64,000 nucleotides of DNA from NCBI RefSeq assembly GCF_013201825.1, contig NZ_CP053836.1:1860001-1924000 (forward strand). The letters are read 5' to 3'. Positions 9,429-18,042 of this stretch are shown here, one piece after another (position 1 is the first letter of the stretch; each line of letters starts with the position of its first letter). Source of the stretch: Halarcobacter ebronensis (GTDB lineage: Bacteria > Campylobacterota > Campylobacteria > Campylobacterales > Arcobacteraceae). The position numbers and the translations under genes are program-made. The notes under the pieces are model-generated. The model had not been told where the DNA came from. It searched no databases and saw nothing but the letters and a program-made list of their open reading frames with translations.

Positions 9429-9480
9429 CATAACAAGACCTAGCAGTTAACGCCATGCGTAACTGAAGTCAACCGTTATA
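9429..9480 (+). other. attC recombination site of a solitary cassette
   Basis: Directly after the stop codon lies CATAACAAGACCTAG, then a stem CAGTTAACGC / GCGTAACTG with a 3-base loop and one bulged base, then AAGTCAACCGTTATA. This has the attC layout: R'' ending in AAC, L'' and L' arms, an extrahelical base, and R' with G/TT at 9475/9476. It closely resembles the site at 30277-30329 read on the other strand (both have GACTTCAGT and CTAG in the arms). Orientation is for a plus-strand cassette, matching the gene before it. Confidence 0.75.
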
Positions 9481-9484
9481 AAAA

Positions 9485-10198
9485 TTAATAATCTAACTTC
9501 CCCACTAACTTCTCCAAACCTTTTTTCTGCAAGATATGCAAATCACTATTTGCAATCCACTCCATAGCTTTTTTTTGATAATAGTCTAAAATGATTTTAT
9601 GAACCAACTTTTTTATACCTATAATCTTTTCTAAATACTCTTTTAACTCTTTTTCATCAAACTCTTCAAAGCTTTGAAGCTTGAAATACAGAGCTTCTAA
9701 AAAGCTCTCATCTATATAATCTTTTGCTTTTTGTATAAACTTTGTTGCCTCTATTTCATTTGCAACTATATCATTCCATTTTCTTCCAACTTTTAGTTGA
9801 TCTATTGCCACAGGCAAAAAAACAGGGACTAAATCAAGTACCTGATTTAATTCAGTAAAATCATCATCAGTTAGGCTTCTAAAAAGCATTCTTGTTCTAT
9901 TTCTTATTTTTACTCTTAAACTATCTTCTATGATTACATCTTTGTGAAGCAGTTGAAATCTTTTTAGTGCTGGTAGTTTTGAGTGGTTAAAAGCCATAAT
10001 AGATACCAAAGGTTCAGTGTCTGCTATTTGCTCCTCTCTTGAGCCATTTGGTCTACAAAAAGCCCAATAAAGTCTAGCTTCCATATCAGGATGATTTAGA
10101 TACTTTTCATCCCCTAAACTTTCAAAGTTCTCTTGATCTTTTAACTCTTCAACCTCATCTTTATAGGTCAAATTGAATAACTCTTCCAAAGCTTTCAA
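9485..10198 (-). CDS. hypothetical protein of a VWA-MoxR cluster
   Basis: A 237-residue soluble protein, acidic N-terminus, rich in helices, with no motif I recognise. Its start overlaps the end of the VWA/metallopeptidase-like gene by 38 nt, and that gene in turn overlaps a MoxR-type ATPase gene, so the three form one operon and probably one complex. A broken second copy of its C-terminal half lies at 6363-6470. It may be an adaptor of the AAA-VWA pair; this is a guess from position. Confidence 0.7.
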   Translation of the reverse strand: MKALEELFNLTYKDEVEELKDQENFESLGDEKYLNHPDMEARLYWAFCRPNGSREEQIADTEPLVSIMAFNHSKLPALKRFQLLHKDVIIEDSLRVKIRNRTRMLFRSLTDDDFTELNQVLDLVPVFLPVAIDQLKVGRKWNDIVANEIEATKFIQKAKDYIDESFLEALYFKLQSFEEFDEKELKEYLEKIIGIKKLVHKIILDYYQKKAMEWIANSDLHILQKKGLEKLVGKLDY

Positions 10199-11390
10199 AC
10201 CTCTTTATATTTTTCTTTTCACTTACTACAAACAAAGTACTACAAACCAATGCTTCACTTATGGTAAACTCACCATCTGTTAAAACCATTAGAAGATTAT
10301 TACTTTTTATTTCACTTGATTTTTTTAAAAACCTTAATACCTCATCAAAATCTGTTCCTCCGTCACTTTTAGGGATAAAAAGTTTTTCTTCAATCAAAGG
10401 ATTAAAAGAGTCAAAATTTATAATATATTCCTCTTTTACTTTTAAATCAAAAGGTAGCACTGTAACTTGGTATTCATAAAAACCATCACATACATCTTTT
10501 ACTACACCTAAAAATCTTTTATACTCATCTAAAGTTACACTTGAACTACTATCTAAAGCTATAAAAACCTCAATTAACTCATCATTTTTTTTACTTCCAG
10601 GAAGATATAAACCATTATGTATAAATCTCTTATTTGGTCTATCATAAGTTGTTGTTTTTTCAAATAGTGATGCTATTAAGTACTCTTTTAATATATCTTG
10701 AAAAGATATTTCTGGTTTTATCAAAGTATCAATCTCTATTGCCATACCTTCATACTCACGGGAGTTCTTTTTGGCTATAGATAAAGCTTGAATTATAATA
10801 CCATCAAGTTTTTCTCTCTCTTTCTCATTTCTTTTTTCATCACTTACCTCTTCCAAATCCATCTTAGATTTATCATAAATATTGGTCTCTAAATCACCTT
10901 TTTTATTTGGAGTAGTTTTTATCTCACTATTTTGTTTTTCACCCTCATTTGACTCTTGATTCTGTTCTTTTTCCTCTTTTTTATATAAAATTTCATAAAC
11001 CTCTTCAACACACTTATCTTTTAAATCTAAATCTAAAACTTCATCTAAGGGCATTTGTCCCACATTTGAAAAAGTTGAAAGAATCAAGTTTATAACCAAA
11101 TCACATGCTTGATTCCAAACTCTTCTTTCTCTTGTTTTTTGCCTATAGGGGTGTTTTAATACTATATGTAATAAAGTATGAGCATAAAGATAAGTTATCT
11201 CTTCATTACTATATTTTTCAAGTTTTTTCAAATCAATATGTATCTCATTTCCATTTGTTTGAAAAGCTGAGTTACTATTTTCTTGATAAATAGTTGGAAT
11301 AGATAGTGCTAATACAGATAAAAAAGGGTGATTAAAAAGGAAGTTTATTCGTATTTTTTGAAAGACTTCATCATATGATGTATTGTCCAT
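10161..11390 (-). CDS. VWA-like domain protein with putative metallopeptidase N-terminus (DUF2201 type)
   Basis: About 409 residues. The N-terminal half has the helix HTLLHIVLKHP with two histidines spaced as in zinc metallopeptidase-like domains of the DUF2201 family. A charged, low-complexity linker follows (about residues 150-200), then a von Willebrand A-like domain with the metal-site pattern ALDSSSSV and later LTDGEFT. I start at the ATG at 11390, preceded by TGGAG at a good distance, rather than the in-frame start 30 nt upstream. It overlaps the AAA ATPase gene by 20 nt. MoxR-VWA pairs usually work as chaperones that mature or insert metal into partner enzymes; the client here is unknown. 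Confidence 0.75.
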   Translation of the reverse strand: MDNTSYDEVFQKIRINFLFNHPFLSVLALSIPTIYQENSNSAFQTNGNEIHIDLKKLEKYSNEEITYLYAHTLLHIVLKHPYRQKTRERRVWNQACDLVINLILSTFSNVGQMPLDEVLDLDLKDKCVEEVYEILYKKEEKEQNQESNEGEKQNSEIKTTPNKKGDLETNIYDKSKMDLEEVSDEKRNEKEREKLDGIIIQALSIAKKNSREYEGMAIEIDTLIKPEISFQDILKEYLIASLFEKTTTYDRPNKRFIHNGLYLPGSKKNDELIEVFIALDSSSSVTLDEYKRFLGVVKDVCDGFYEYQVTVLPFDLKVKEEYIINFDSFNPLIEEKLFIPKSDGGTDFDEVLRFLKKSSEIKSNNLLMVLTDGEFTISEALVCSTLFVVSEKKNIKRFESFGRVIQFDL

Positions 11391-12378
11391 ATTGCTCCAT
11401 CCAAGCATCAAAAGCTTCAAGTTCTGCTATATCTTCATCTTTTACAATTAAATCTTTTATAAGCATTACATTAAACTCAACTGGTAGATGTTTTACATAC
11501 AAAAATAGATTTACAGCTTGCTCTTTATTGCTATATTTTTCAATAATTGCAGCACATAAAGCATATAAAGCACTTGGTTCATTGGGAACCATTTCACTTT
11601 TCCCTTCCAAAATTGCATCAATATTTGGTAGTGTTTTATAAACTTTTACAAAAGAGATAAACTCAATTGCAGCACCATATCCAACTGTTCCATAAATGAT
11701 TGGATGCAGACTTGCTATCTCTTCATTTCTTTTTATGATATTTGAGAGCATATTCCAAGCTCTAGGAGTACAAAAAGCAGGATTTGTCTCAGTTGAGCTT
11801 GGAACTTCACTACTTAAAAGATCTGGTCTAAAACCTAAAAATCCAATAATAAAAGGGTGTATCTCATTTTTGATTGCCCAACCTTTAAAATCATCATATT
11901 TTGCTTCAAGTACAATATGAACCATTCTATTTATAAGAGGACTAGGAAGTTTAAAAACAATTCCCTTATCATTTATTTTATTACCCGCACAGATAATTCT
12001 CCACCCTTTTGGAAGTGTATATTCACCTATTTTTCTATCAAGAACCAACTGATAAATTGCAGCTTGTACTGAAAGTGGAGCAGAGTTTAATTCATCTAAA
12101 AACAAAATTCCTTTTGAATTTTCATCACTTGGTAGAAAAATTGGTGGCATCCATTTAGTTTGTTCGTTTTTTATTGTAGGAATTCCCCTTAAATCAACTG
12201 CATCAAGTTGAGATAATCTCACATCAATTAGTTGTAAGTCACTTCTTTTTGCAATGTCATTTACTATATATGATTTTCCAATACCAGGACTTCCGTGAAT
12301 AAAACATGGAATATCAGCATCTAAAAGTGCCTTTAATTGTTTATATAATTCGCTTGTTCCAATTGCTGGTGTAATCAT
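11371..12378 (-). CDS. MoxR-type AAA+ ATPase
   Basis: A 335-residue AAA+ ATPase. Walker A is GSPGIGKSY near residue 30, Walker B is GILFLDELNSAP near residue 93, sensor-like IICAGNK follows and an NPAFCTPRAW segment near 200 holds the arginine region. Such ATPases act with VWA-domain partners, and the next gene encodes one, with overlapping stop and start. Size and motif order fit the family. Preceded by a small gene and a hemerythrin gene on the same strand. Confidence 0.85.
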   Translation of the reverse strand: MITPAIGTSELYKQLKALLDADIPCFIHGSPGIGKSYIVNDIAKRSDLQLIDVRLSQLDAVDLRGIPTIKNEQTKWMPPIFLPSDENSKGILFLDELNSAPLSVQAAIYQLVLDRKIGEYTLPKGWRIICAGNKINDKGIVFKLPSPLINRMVHIVLEAKYDDFKGWAIKNEIHPFIIGFLGFRPDLLSSEVPSSTETNPAFCTPRAWNMLSNIIKRNEEIASLHPIIYGTVGYGAAIEFISFVKVYKTLPNIDAILEGKSEMVPNEPSALYALCAAIIEKYSNKEQAVNLFLYVKHLPVEFNVMLIKDLIVKDEDIAELEAFDAWMEQYGQYII

Positions 12379-12386
12379 CTTTTATC

Positions 12387-12575
12387 CTATGAAAGTTTTT
12401 TGTTTTTAAGTACTCTATTTAACTCTTCATTAAATTTTGAAACAAGGTCTAAAACCTTTGATTTTTCGCTCTCATCAAGTTTGAATTTTGAATTTATAGT
12501 CTCAAAAGTTTTTAAATTATTTGTAAAGATTGTTTGCATCAATTCATCTTTGATTTTATCTTCAAACAATCCCAT
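12387..12575 (-). CDS. small hypothetical protein between hemerythrin and AAA ATPase
   Basis: A 62-residue charged helical protein with no known motif. It overlaps the hemerythrin gene by 14 nt at its start and ends 8 nt before the AAA ATPase start, so it lies in the same operon. The tight packing and a coding-like lysine/glutamate composition support it as real. Function unknown. Confidence 0.6.
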   Translation of the reverse strand: MGLFEDKIKDELMQTIFTNNLKTFETINSKFKLDESEKSKVLDLVSKFNEELNRVLKNKKLS

Positions 12576-12963
12576 TTTCTACCTTTTTCAAGAATGCAGT
12601 TAAATCACTATCCATACTTAAAAGGTGTAAATCAAACCAATCTCCTAACTTCTCGTTATAGTAAGCTTTTAGCATCTTTTTACCAAATAGTGAGTTTGTA
12701 TTGTTTATAAAATATTGCATCTCTGCAAGAACTTTTCTATGTTCATCTTTGTGTTCTCTACTTCTTGGATAACTATATTTATCCATAAGTTCTTCTTCTA
12801 CATTAAAGTGTCTCTTGCTTTGTTGTAAAAGTGCCGTTAACTTTTGGATATAACTATCAATACTAGAACTATCTACACTATTGTAAATATCTAAAAATTC
12901 CCTATGAAGTTCATCAATTTCATCATAATTAAGTAGGTGTTTTTCATTCTCAAAATTTTTCAT
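12562..12963 (-). CDS. bacteriohemerythrin
   Basis: A 133-residue four-helix di-iron oxygen-binding protein. Ligands visible in order: His in DELHREF near residue 20, His in SKRHFNVEEELMD followed by Glu, the pair in EHKDEHRKVL (HxxxH), and HLLSMDSD (HxxxxD) near the end. Length is normal for single-domain bacteriohemerythrins. It leads the operon that continues into the small gene, the MoxR ATPase and the VWA protein. Such proteins buffer or deliver oxygen or sense it in microaerophiles; whether it serves the AAA-VWA complex is unknown. Confidence 0.88.
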   Translation of the reverse strand: MKNFENEKHLLNYDEIDELHREFLDIYNSVDSSSIDSYIQKLTALLQQSKRHFNVEEELMDKYSYPRSREHKDEHRKVLAEMQYFINNTNSLFGKKMLKAYYNEKLGDWFDLHLLSMDSDLTAFLKKVENGIV

Positions 12964-13049
12964 ACTATTTTATATGCAATTTTTATTCCTAGTTATTAAA
13001 AAAAATAAAAGTATAAATTGGTTATAAAATTAAAGATAAAAGGATAAAA

Positions 13050-13733
13050 ATGAAATTTGACAAACTATACAGTGGTAAACTAATAAAAAGATATAAAAGA
13101 TTTTTGGCTGATATTGTTTTGGATAGTGGAGAAACTATAACTGCTCATGTACCAAATAGTGGGGCTATGACCAGCTGTATTGAAGAGAACTGTCCTGTTT
13201 GGGTAACTTTCCATGATGATAAAAAAAGAAAACTAAAATATACTTTGGAGCTTACTAAAATGGGTGAAAATCTTATTTGTACCAATACAGGAGTTGCAAA
13301 TAAGATTGCAATTGAAGCAATAGAAAATGGCACAATAAAAGAGCTTCAAGGTTACAAAAATCTAAAACCTGAACAAAAATATGGACAAAATAGTAGAATT
13401 GATATTCTTTTAGAAGATGAAAACAAAAAGTGTTATGTTGAGATAAAAAGCGTAAGTTTAAGGCTAAATAATACCCTTGCTTTTCCTGATGCAGTTACTT
13501 CAAGAGGAACAAAACATCTTTTAGAGTTAGAACAAATGGTAAAAGAGGGTCACCGTTCTGTTATGCTATATGTTATACAAAGAACTGACAATCTACCTTT
13601 TAGATTAGCAGAAGAGATTGATAAAAAATATGCAAAGACTTTTGAAGAGGTTACTAAAAATGGTGTAGAAGTTTTAGTCTACCAATCAGAAATAGATTTA
13701 GAAGAGATAAAAATAATAAAAAAGATTAGTTAA
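13050..13733 (+). CDS. sfsA: SfsA family protein (sugar fermentation stimulation)
   Basis: A 227-residue protein of the SfsA family, full length. Diagnostic stretches are ITAHVPNSGAMTSC near residue 30, RIDILL and CYVEIKSVSL near 140, FPDAVTSRGTKHLLEL and VMLYVIQR. The central region has a PD-(D/E)xK nuclease-like fold (IDILL, VEIKS) and the N-terminus an OB-like fold, so nucleic-acid binding or cutting is possible; the original sugar-fermentation role is poorly defined. Monocistronic, with a ribosome site AAAAGGA before the ATG. Confidence 0.92.
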   Translation: MKFDKLYSGKLIKRYKRFLADIVLDSGETITAHVPNSGAMTSCIEENCPVWVTFHDDKKRKLKYTLELTKMGENLICTNTGVANKIAIEAIENGTIKELQGYKNLKPEQKYGQNSRIDILLEDENKKCYVEIKSVSLRLNNTLAFPDAVTSRGTKHLLELEQMVKEGHRSVMLYVIQRTDNLPFRLAEEIDKKYAKTFEEVTKNGVEVLVYQSEIDLEEIKIIKKIS

Positions 13734-13822
13734 ATTATAAGTTTTACTTAACTTACTTTTTAAATTTATAATAAGTTTTAATAATATATAATTCCTCTAA
13801 AATTATTAGGGGAAATTATATT

Positions 13823-14014
13823 ATGAATAAATATGACAAAATTAGAAACTTTTGTAGAAAGTTTAGGATTATAATTGGGATTTTATTAATTGCTGCAGGT
13901 GTTTATACTGGAATTTTTTGGTTTTATTTAGGGGTAATACCTTTAATTGTAGGACTTATTGATTTCTGCCCTATTTGTATTTTCACTAAAAAGTGTACAC
14001 CTAAAAATCTCTAA
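13823..14014 (+). CDS. DUF2892-type small inner-membrane protein
   Basis: A 63-residue protein with two hydrophobic segments (FRIIIGILLIAAGVYTG and FWFYLGVIPLIVGLIDF) and a C-terminal cysteine pair in DFCPICIFTKKC. This is the layout of DUF2892 (YgaP-like membrane) proteins. AGGGGA lies just before the ATG. The cysteines could bind metal or a persulfide, since relatives fuse to rhodanese domains, but no rhodanese gene is nearby. Confidence 0.75.
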   Translation: MNKYDKIRNFCRKFRIIIGILLIAAGVYTGIFWFYLGVIPLIVGLIDFCPICIFTKKCTPKNL

Positions 14015-14022
14015 AAGAGTAT

Positions 14023-14050
14023 TTTGTATATTTCCACTTTTGTGGGAATA
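14023..14050. terminator. bidirectional hairpin between convergent genes
   Basis: A stem GTATATTTCCAC / GTGGGAATATAC with a TTTT loop lies between the convergent DUF2892 and IclR genes. One position is a G-T type mismatch. The following bases are AT-rich on both strands but no long T run is present, so termination is likely though not certain. Confidence 0.5.
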
Positions 14051-14052
14051 TA

Positions 14053-14787
14053 CTAACAGATAATCTCATACTCTTCCACAATATCTAAAATCTCTTTACC
14101 TAAACTTTTTAGTTTTTCCAAAGACAATCTATCTTTCGTTCCAGAGATTCCAACTGCTCCTAAAAGTATATTTTCATGATTAAATAGAGGTACAGCAACA
14201 CACTGCATATTATCTTGATATTCACCTATATCCAAAGAGTAGCCATTTTCTAAAACCTCTTGCAAGCTCTTTTTCAAAAGTTCTATGTCTGTAATTGTAT
14301 TTAGAGTATATTGTTCTAATTTTAGATTATCTACACTATAGTTTCCAAAAGCTAAAATTGATTTTCCCAAAGCATTTGTATGTAAAGGGGTTTGAAGTCC
14401 TATACTATTTCTTGTTTTAATTTTTCTATTAGAATTATCTACCTGATTTAGATATAAAACTTTATAGTTATCAAAAATACCAAGGTATGAGCACTCATTT
14501 GTTTTTTTATGAATCTCTTCAAGAAGAGGTTTGCTCTTTTCAACCAAAAGTTGAATTCTTGTTTTTTTTAAATCTATATTCTCCAAGTTTTTTGCTATAA
14601 CTTCACTACTCCCATCTAAATAGATAATATAATCTTCATCTTTTAGGGTTTTTAAAATTCTAGACATTGTGCTTTTGTTTATATCAAGCTTTTGACAAAG
14701 GGTTGAAGCTAAAATTGGTTTTCCATAGTTTACTATCTCTTTGTAAACAATAAGACCTTTAGAGAGAGATTTAAGTTGTGAAGACAT
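14053..14787 (-). CDS. IclR family transcriptional regulator
   Basis: A 244-residue regulator. The N-terminal ~65 residues form the winged helix (LCQKLDINKSTMSRILKTLKDEDYI), followed by the IclR effector domain with NSIGLQTPLHTNALGKSILAF, the linker helix typical of the family, and AVPLFNHENILLGAVGISG. The effector cannot be told. The DJ-1/PfpI gene 45 nt upstream is on the same strand and could be co-transcribed or controlled by it. Confidence 0.88.
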   Translation of the reverse strand: MSSQLKSLSKGLIVYKEIVNYGKPILASTLCQKLDINKSTMSRILKTLKDEDYIIYLDGSSEVIAKNLENIDLKKTRIQLLVEKSKPLLEEIHKKTNECSYLGIFDNYKVLYLNQVDNSNRKIKTRNSIGLQTPLHTNALGKSILAFGNYSVDNLKLEQYTLNTITDIELLKKSLQEVLENGYSLDIGEYQDNMQCVAVPLFNHENILLGAVGISGTKDRLSLEKLKSLGKEILDIVEEYEIIC

Positions 14788-14831
14788 CTATTTCCTTGGT
14801 GCAAAACTAGTCTCCTAGTCTTGCACAAGTT

Positions 14832-15392
14832 TTATAAAAGTTCGTTAAATTTTGCTAAAAGTTCTGGATGAGCTGGCCAAGCTGCAGCTGAAACAAGATT
14901 TCCATCCACATGTGCTGCTTCAAAACCTACATCAACCCAAGTTCCACCATTAATATTTACATCTGGAGAACAAGCTGGATAAGAAGAACAAGTTCTTCCT
15001 TTGATAATCCCTGCTGCCACTAAAACTTGAATTCCATGGCATACTGAACCAATTGGTTTATTTTTTGCATCAAAATGTTTTACTATCTCTAACACTCTTT
15101 GATTTAACCTAATATATTCAGGAGCTCTACCGCCAGGGATAAAAAGTGCATCATAACTAGTTTCATCTATTTCATCAAAACTTGCATTCAAAGTAAAATT
15201 GTGACCTGGTTTCTCTGTATAAGTTTGATCACCTTCAAAATCATGAATTGCAGTTTTTACATGCTCTCCTGCTTTTTTGTCTGGACAAATAACATCAACT
15301 GTATGACCTAACATTTTAAGGCATTGAAAAGGAACCATAAGCTCATAATCTTCTACAAAATCACCTGCAATAATAAGAATCTTTTTTGACAT
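14832..15392 (-). CDS. DJ-1/PfpI family protein
   Basis: A 186-residue DJ-1/PfpI-fold protein. The nucleophile elbow is [11 protein letters not shown] (Cys near residue 117) and the acidic residue of the active site lies in the [13 protein letters not shown] start. The start is taken at the ATG with AAGGAG five bases before it, rather than the GTG two codons earlier. Members act as glyoxalases, deglycases, hydratases or proteases; which applies is not clear. It precedes the IclR gene on the same strand. Confidence 0.85.
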   Translation of the reverse strand: MSKKILIIAGDFVEDYELMVPFQCLKMLGHTVDVICPDKKAGEHVKTAIHDFEGDQTYTEKPGHNFTLNASFDEIDETSYDALFIPGGRAPEYIRLNQRVLEIVKHFDAKNKPIGSVCHGIQVLVAAGIIKGRTCSSYPACSPDVNINGGTWVDVGFEAAHVDGNLVSAAAWPAHPELLAKFNELL

Positions 15393-15480
15393 AATCACTC
15401 CTTGTAATAATTTGTATCTATATTATTACAATTGGTGTTAATAAAAAATATAAGAGAGTTTCTAAATGATTAATGTTTCA

Positions 15481-16185
15481 CTATATGAAACTAAACCACT
15501 CTTTTATCTCTTTTGCAACAATCTCTGGCTCTTCCAAAGGTAACATATGGCTTCTGCCTTCCATAACAAGCATCTCTATCTTTGAAGCTTTTTCTCTCAT
15601 CTTTTTTATTGAGTTTTGGTTTAAGAGTTTATCCCCTTTTGAGTATAAAAGTTTTATTGGTATATTTGAGCTTATTAACTCATTATGTAAATCAACTCTA
15701 TTAAATGTTGAGCGCAATTGTATCTTATACTCATCTAAACTAAAACTTAAAAACATTCTATGAATCAAATTTATTAATTCACTATTCTCTTTATTCTCTT
15801 TGTTAAGATGTGCTTTTATAATTAGTAGTGATAAACTTTTGAATTTTAAGTTATCTAGTTGCTTTAAGAGAAGCTCTCTTCTCTCATTTTCTGCTTTTTT
15901 AAGTGAACTTGGAGTTCCTGATATCAAAAAAGCCTTTTTTATTCTATTGGCTCTTTTTGAAATATAGTAGGAAGCTAAATAAGCCCCCAAAGAGAAACCT
16001 ACAAGATTTATTTTCTCTTCATCAAAAGATTTGTCTAGTTCTTTAATTGCCTCTTCAAAATCATCACTGTTTGGGATGGGAATATGTATTAGTTCAAAAC
16101 TCTTTTCAAGCTGGGGTTTTATTTTACTCCAAAGCTCCTCGTTGTTCATTAGTCCCGGAATTAAGTATATTTTCTCTTTTTTCAT
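15481..16185 (-). CDS. alpha/beta hydrolase, paralogue 1
   Basis: A 234-residue alpha/beta hydrolase. Start KIYLIPGLMNNEELWSKIKP gives the oxyanion loop, GFSLGAY the nucleophile Ser near residue 62, and GRSHMLPLEEP the catalytic His; an Asp lies in SKGDKLL. It is clearly paralogous to the hydrolase at 17304-17999, including the start, and both flank the DUF3095 gene. Its first 62 nt overlap the 3' end of the DUF3095 gene in another frame. Substrate unknown. Confidence 0.82.
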   Translation of the reverse strand: MKKEKIYLIPGLMNNEELWSKIKPQLEKSFELIHIPIPNSDDFEEAIKELDKSFDEEKINLVGFSLGAYLASYYISKRANRIKKAFLISGTPSSLKKAENERRELLLKQLDNLKFKSLSLLIIKAHLNKENKENSELINLIHRMFLSFSLDEYKIQLRSTFNRVDLHNELISSNIPIKLLYSKGDKLLNQNSIKKMREKASKIEMLVMEGRSHMLPLEEPEIVAKEIKEWFSFI

Positions 16186-17311
16186 TTTTTAATCTCTTTT
16201 TCAATGCAGATGCTGCAAGAGCATAACCTCCATTACTTGTATCTATAAAATGTATATGTTTTCCATGCCTTTCAAAAATCAAACAAGTCATTAAACTATA
16301 CTTTGATTTATGCAAGCCATAAACTAAAATACTCTTCTTAAACTTATTTTCTAAATAATTTTCCAACTCTTCACTCTTTTCATAGGAAGTTGAAAATACC
16401 ATTTTTACCATATTATCAAACTTTTGAATATCTGCACTTTGAACAATTCTTTTTTTGTAATTTGCCCATTGCCCTATTTTTAACCCCATAAGAAGAGATC
16501 CCAAAAGATTAATAACTCTTAGTTTGAAAAGGACTATTTGCTTTTTTAAAAAAGTTTTAGAAAAAATTGATGCCTCAACACTTAAATTGCTACTATCAAA
16601 AGCTAAATTCAAATTTTCTATTGAAAGGGGATGTCTGCTTTGTACATCACCTATTATACTCTCAATGCCATTTAAGATATCTTTATAACTATCCTGATTT
16701 AGGCATTTAAAAATTAAAGAGATAGATTCATCTTTTGTAGATTTAATATATTGCCATCTACACTCTAATCCTTGCAAATCAAGGGAAAAATCTTTTTTAG
16801 GTTTACCTTTTAAATGATACTTCTCATCTTTTTTCAGTAAATAATCAAAATAGTCTAAACCCTCACCTCTTATTAATGCTTGAGAAAATTCAGCGTTTGA
16901 ACTATATTTTGCAACTAATATAGATTTTTTCTCTTTTTGAAGTTCTAATAAAGATATAAGCCCTACTCTCAAATCCAAATCATAAGACTCTTTTGCAAGT
17001 TCTTTAAGAGCTAAAAGAACTTGTTTAGACTGCTCATATATAAATTTTGGTATTAATAAAAAAGCACCATCTCCCCCAAAAACAAAAGGCAAATCAAGGG
17101 TTTTATCAATATTTAAAATTGCAATAATAGTCATTGCACCAACCATATTTATCTCTTTGTATTTACCCTCTTCTATTTTCAAAGTTGAATTTTTTATATC
17201 ACTTGCAAGTAAATACCAATCAGAGGGAACCTCTTTATACACTTCATCAATATATAGTTTTTCAAAACTATTAATTGCTTTTAAGTCTCTAAAGAAAGTT
17301 CTGTTACTCAC
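16124..17311 (-). CDS. DUF3095 family protein
   Basis: A 395-residue protein of the DUF3095 family. Characteristic are WYLLASDIKNSTLKIEEGKYK near residue 32, VGAMTIIAILNI and PFVFGGDGAFLLIP near 80, which resemble the nucleotidyl cyclase fold (an SDIKNST metal site and a GGDGA turn). The activity of the family is not established. The start overlaps the preceding hydrolase gene by 8 nt and the end overlaps the next hydrolase by 62 nt, so all three are translationally linked. The C-terminal ~20 residues are encoded within the start of the next gene and may be non-conserved. Confidence 0.75.
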   Translation of the reverse strand: MSNRTFFRDLKAINSFEKLYIDEVYKEVPSDWYLLASDIKNSTLKIEEGKYKEINMVGAMTIIAILNIDKTLDLPFVFGGDGAFLLIPKFIYEQSKQVLLALKELAKESYDLDLRVGLISLLELQKEKKSILVAKYSSNAEFSQALIRGEGLDYFDYLLKKDEKYHLKGKPKKDFSLDLQGLECRWQYIKSTKDESISLIFKCLNQDSYKDILNGIESIIGDVQSRHPLSIENLNLAFDSSNLSVEASIFSKTFLKKQIVLFKLRVINLLGSLLMGLKIGQWANYKKRIVQSADIQKFDNMVKMVFSTSYEKSEELENYLENKFKKSILVYGLHKSKYSLMTCLIFERHGKHIHFIDTSNGGYALAASALKKRLKNEKRENILNSGTNEQRGALE

Positions 17312-17999
17312 TCTTCATCCACCTTTGTATCTCAAAGCTAAGCTCTTTTGAGAACTCCAAAGGAATATTATGGCTCTCTCCTTTTCTTGAAATCACTCTC
17401 ATTTTATGCTCTTTTTGTAAAATTGCATTAATTGCAGTATGGTTTAAAAGTCTGTCTTCACTACTGTAATAAAAACTAATAGGAATATCAAGTTTAATCA
17501 AATCATCAAAAAGATTTACTCTTTTTAAAGTTGAAGAGAGTTGAGGAATAAAAGTCTCTCTTCCCAAATCATTAAACATATTAGCAACTATATGAATTAA
17601 CTCTTCATCCTCTTTTATCTCCAAAAGATCTTTTGCTTTTTCTAAACTAAGGGGAGAAAATTCATTTTCTTTTGCCTCTTGTAGTTTTTTTTGCCTTCTT
17701 GGAATATCTTTATCTTCTGTTGAACTTGGAGTTGAACTAACTAAAAAAAGTCTTTTAACTTTTTGGGGATATTTTAAAGAATAGTGTGTAGCTACATATC
17801 CTCCTAAAGAGAATCCCAAAAGATTAACTTTATCATTACCTATTTTTTTATCCAAAAGTTCAGCTATTTCATCAAAGTTTTCACAAGGTGGTAGTTGAAA
17901 ATGAATTAACTCATACTCATCTTCTAAATGGGGTTTTAATCTACTCCATAATCTATTGTCAGTCATAAGACCAGGTATTAAATATATTTTTTCTTTCAT
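17304..17999 (-). CDS. alpha/beta hydrolase, paralogue 2
   Basis: A 231-residue alpha/beta hydrolase with GFSLGGY (nucleophile Ser near residue 62), an Asp in SSEDRLL and the catalytic His in GESHNIPLEF. It matches the hydrolase at 15481-16185 along its whole length. It is the first gene of a three-gene operon hydrolase-DUF3095-hydrolase. The substrate is unknown; the tight coupling with DUF3095 suggests a joint role in signalling or lipid turnover, which is inference. Confidence 0.82.
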   Translation of the reverse strand: MKEKIYLIPGLMTDNRLWSRLKPHLEDEYELIHFQLPPCENFDEIAELLDKKIGNDKVNLLGFSLGGYVATHYSLKYPQKVKRLFLVSSTPSSTEDKDIPRRQKKLQEAKENEFSPLSLEKAKDLLEIKEDEELIHIVANMFNDLGRETFIPQLSSTLKRVNLFDDLIKLDIPISFYYSSEDRLLNHTAINAILQKEHKMRVISRKGESHNIPLEFSKELSFEIQRWMKSE

Positions 18000-18042
18000 A
18001 GAGTAGTTTTATCACGATTTTTATTAGAAAAAACTAAATACT

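Noticed and set aside
9461-9466. CTGAAG, the site recognised by Eco57I, inside two attC sites (also 30288-30293 on the minus strand)
   Set aside because: The specificity of this restriction system is not known, and a six-base word is expected by chance several times in 64 kb.
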